Origin: JBDTRY01 sp039931435
GTDB lineage: Bacteria > Acidobacteriota > Thermoanaerobaculia > Gp7-AA8
Direction of reading: 5' to 3'
DNA length: 5,972 nt
Assembly: GCA_039931435.1 (NCBI GenBank)
Contig: JBDTRY010000235.1
Location: 1-5,972 of the forward strand
The notes below the pieces were generated by a model, which was not told the origin of the DNA, did no database searches, and saw nothing but the letters and a program-made list of their open reading frames with translations. Within the stretch, counting starts at the first letter, position 1. Each line of letters begins with the position of its first letter. The translations under genes were made by a program, and so were the position numbers. Positions 5,400-5,972 of the stretch are shown in pieces.

Positions 5400-5972
5400 C
5401 TACCCTTCGTTCTCGAAAGCGAGGGCGATGACATGAACGGGGATGCGTCTCTGCAGCAGTTCCCATACCGCCAGCACTTCATCCTTGTAGTGCACCGTGC
5501 CACCGGCGGCGGCGAGGGCCTCCTCGGAAAAACGTGCGCGCTGGTACCACTTCAGAGCTTCTTCGGAATTGAGCTGGAGTGTTTTTCGAGCCCACAGCAC
5601 CAACTTCATATCATCCGCTGAAATCTGATCACGGGTTCTGATGAGCCGGGGCAGGTGTGCCCGTTCGTTGATGATGCGCCTTTTCTGGTCGAGCGATCCG
5701 GGATCGTGAGTGCCGCAGGCGGTGACCAGCCTGGCCAGAGCTTGATGTGTATCCTCGTGCATATGCGAGAAAGCGACGGCGGAATGGTAAACATGTTGAC
5801 CAATAGCATCCATGTCAGAGCTGAGCCTGCTCCAGCGCACGCAACCCTCGATCTGCACGTCGTCTCCGTTCAGGGGGTTGATGACCTGGAGAGAGGACTG
5901 GGCACCGAGATTGATTCGTTCGCGGTGCTCGATCCGGGCACCGGATTCGCTGATGTCGAGAAGGAGAACCTC
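5400..5972 (-). CDS. PilZ-domain protein with unrecognised helical C-terminal region (5' end outside the window)
   Basis: The frame is open from the right edge to a TAG at 5400-5402, giving 190 visible residues with the start missing. A GTG at 5858 could be mistaken for the start, but it cuts through the domain. The 38 codons before it read as PilZ: LLLDISESGARIE at residues 3-15 contains the D-x-S-x-x-G motif (Asp6, Ser8, Gly11), followed by a LQVINPL strand, VQIEGCVRWSRL (39-50) and YHSAVAF (62-68), and a closing helix to about residue 83. PilZ domains typically bind cyclic di-GMP through an RxxxR motif upstream of D/N-x-S-x-x-G. That stretch lies beyond the edge, so binding cannot be judged. 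Residues 84-190 are charged and probably helical (ADDMKLVLWARKTLQL, EEALKWYQRARFSEEAL, YKDEVLAVWELLQRR). I do not recognise this part. A cytoplasmic signalling role is inferred; no signal peptide or membrane segment is visible. Confidence 0.85.
   Translation of the reverse strand, partial: EVLLLDISESGARIEHRERINLGAQSSLQVINPLNGDDVQIEGCVRWSRLSSDMDAIGQHVYHSAVAFSHMHEDTHQALARLVTACGTHDPGSLDQKRRIINERAHLPRLIRTRDQISADDMKLVLWARKTLQLNSEEALKWYQRARFSEEALAAAGGTVHYKDEVLAVWELLQRRIPVHVIALAFENEG

Overview
The window is GC-rich and gene-dense, with long spurious open frames on both strands as expected at high GC. Four genes are supported. From left to right they are a minus-strand SGNH/GDSL hydrolase, a plus-strand secreted multidomain surface protein of about 1277 residues, a small plus-strand SWIB/MDM2-domain protein, and a minus-strand PilZ-domain protein that runs off the right edge. 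No RNA gene, CRISPR array, insertion sequence or phage signature was seen.

The gene content suggests a free-living Gram-negative-type bacterium, and Acidobacteriota (perhaps a Thermoanaerobaculia-like lineage) is my best guess. The reasons are the Ig-like / FN3 / BACON-like architecture, the distinctive C-terminal modules (SDLRV...SRTY...GQFIPA and FRTNLGL...SVIDN...DPTFVPA), which I associate with large secreted proteins of that phylum, and a stand-alone SWIB protein. This is recognition from memory, not a database result.

Layout: positions 1-115 hold no supportable gene. The hydrolase (853 to 116, minus) and the surface protein (1003-4836, plus) are divergent, separated by about 150 bp that contain a plausible sigma70-type promoter for the surface protein and an imperfect inverted repeat. 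The surface protein has a signal peptide, six Ig-like repeats, one FN3-like domain, one BACON-like domain and a duplicated pair of C-terminal modules. After a 180-bp gap with several small inverted repeats comes the SWIB gene (5017-5337). It converges on the PilZ gene (5972 to 5400), and a strong GC-rich hairpin lies between the two stop codons.

The genes do not form an obvious pathway. The two left genes both encode predicted exported proteins (an envelope hydrolase and an adhesin/matrix-like protein) and may share a control region. The two right genes look cytoplasmic: one has a eukaryote-like chromatin-associated fold and the other a probable cyclic-di-GMP-type receptor fold. No complete novel defence or mobile system is visible. 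The most notable features are the strictly periodic cysteine pairs and the duplicated uncharacterised modules of the large protein, and the unrecognised C-terminal region of the PilZ protein.
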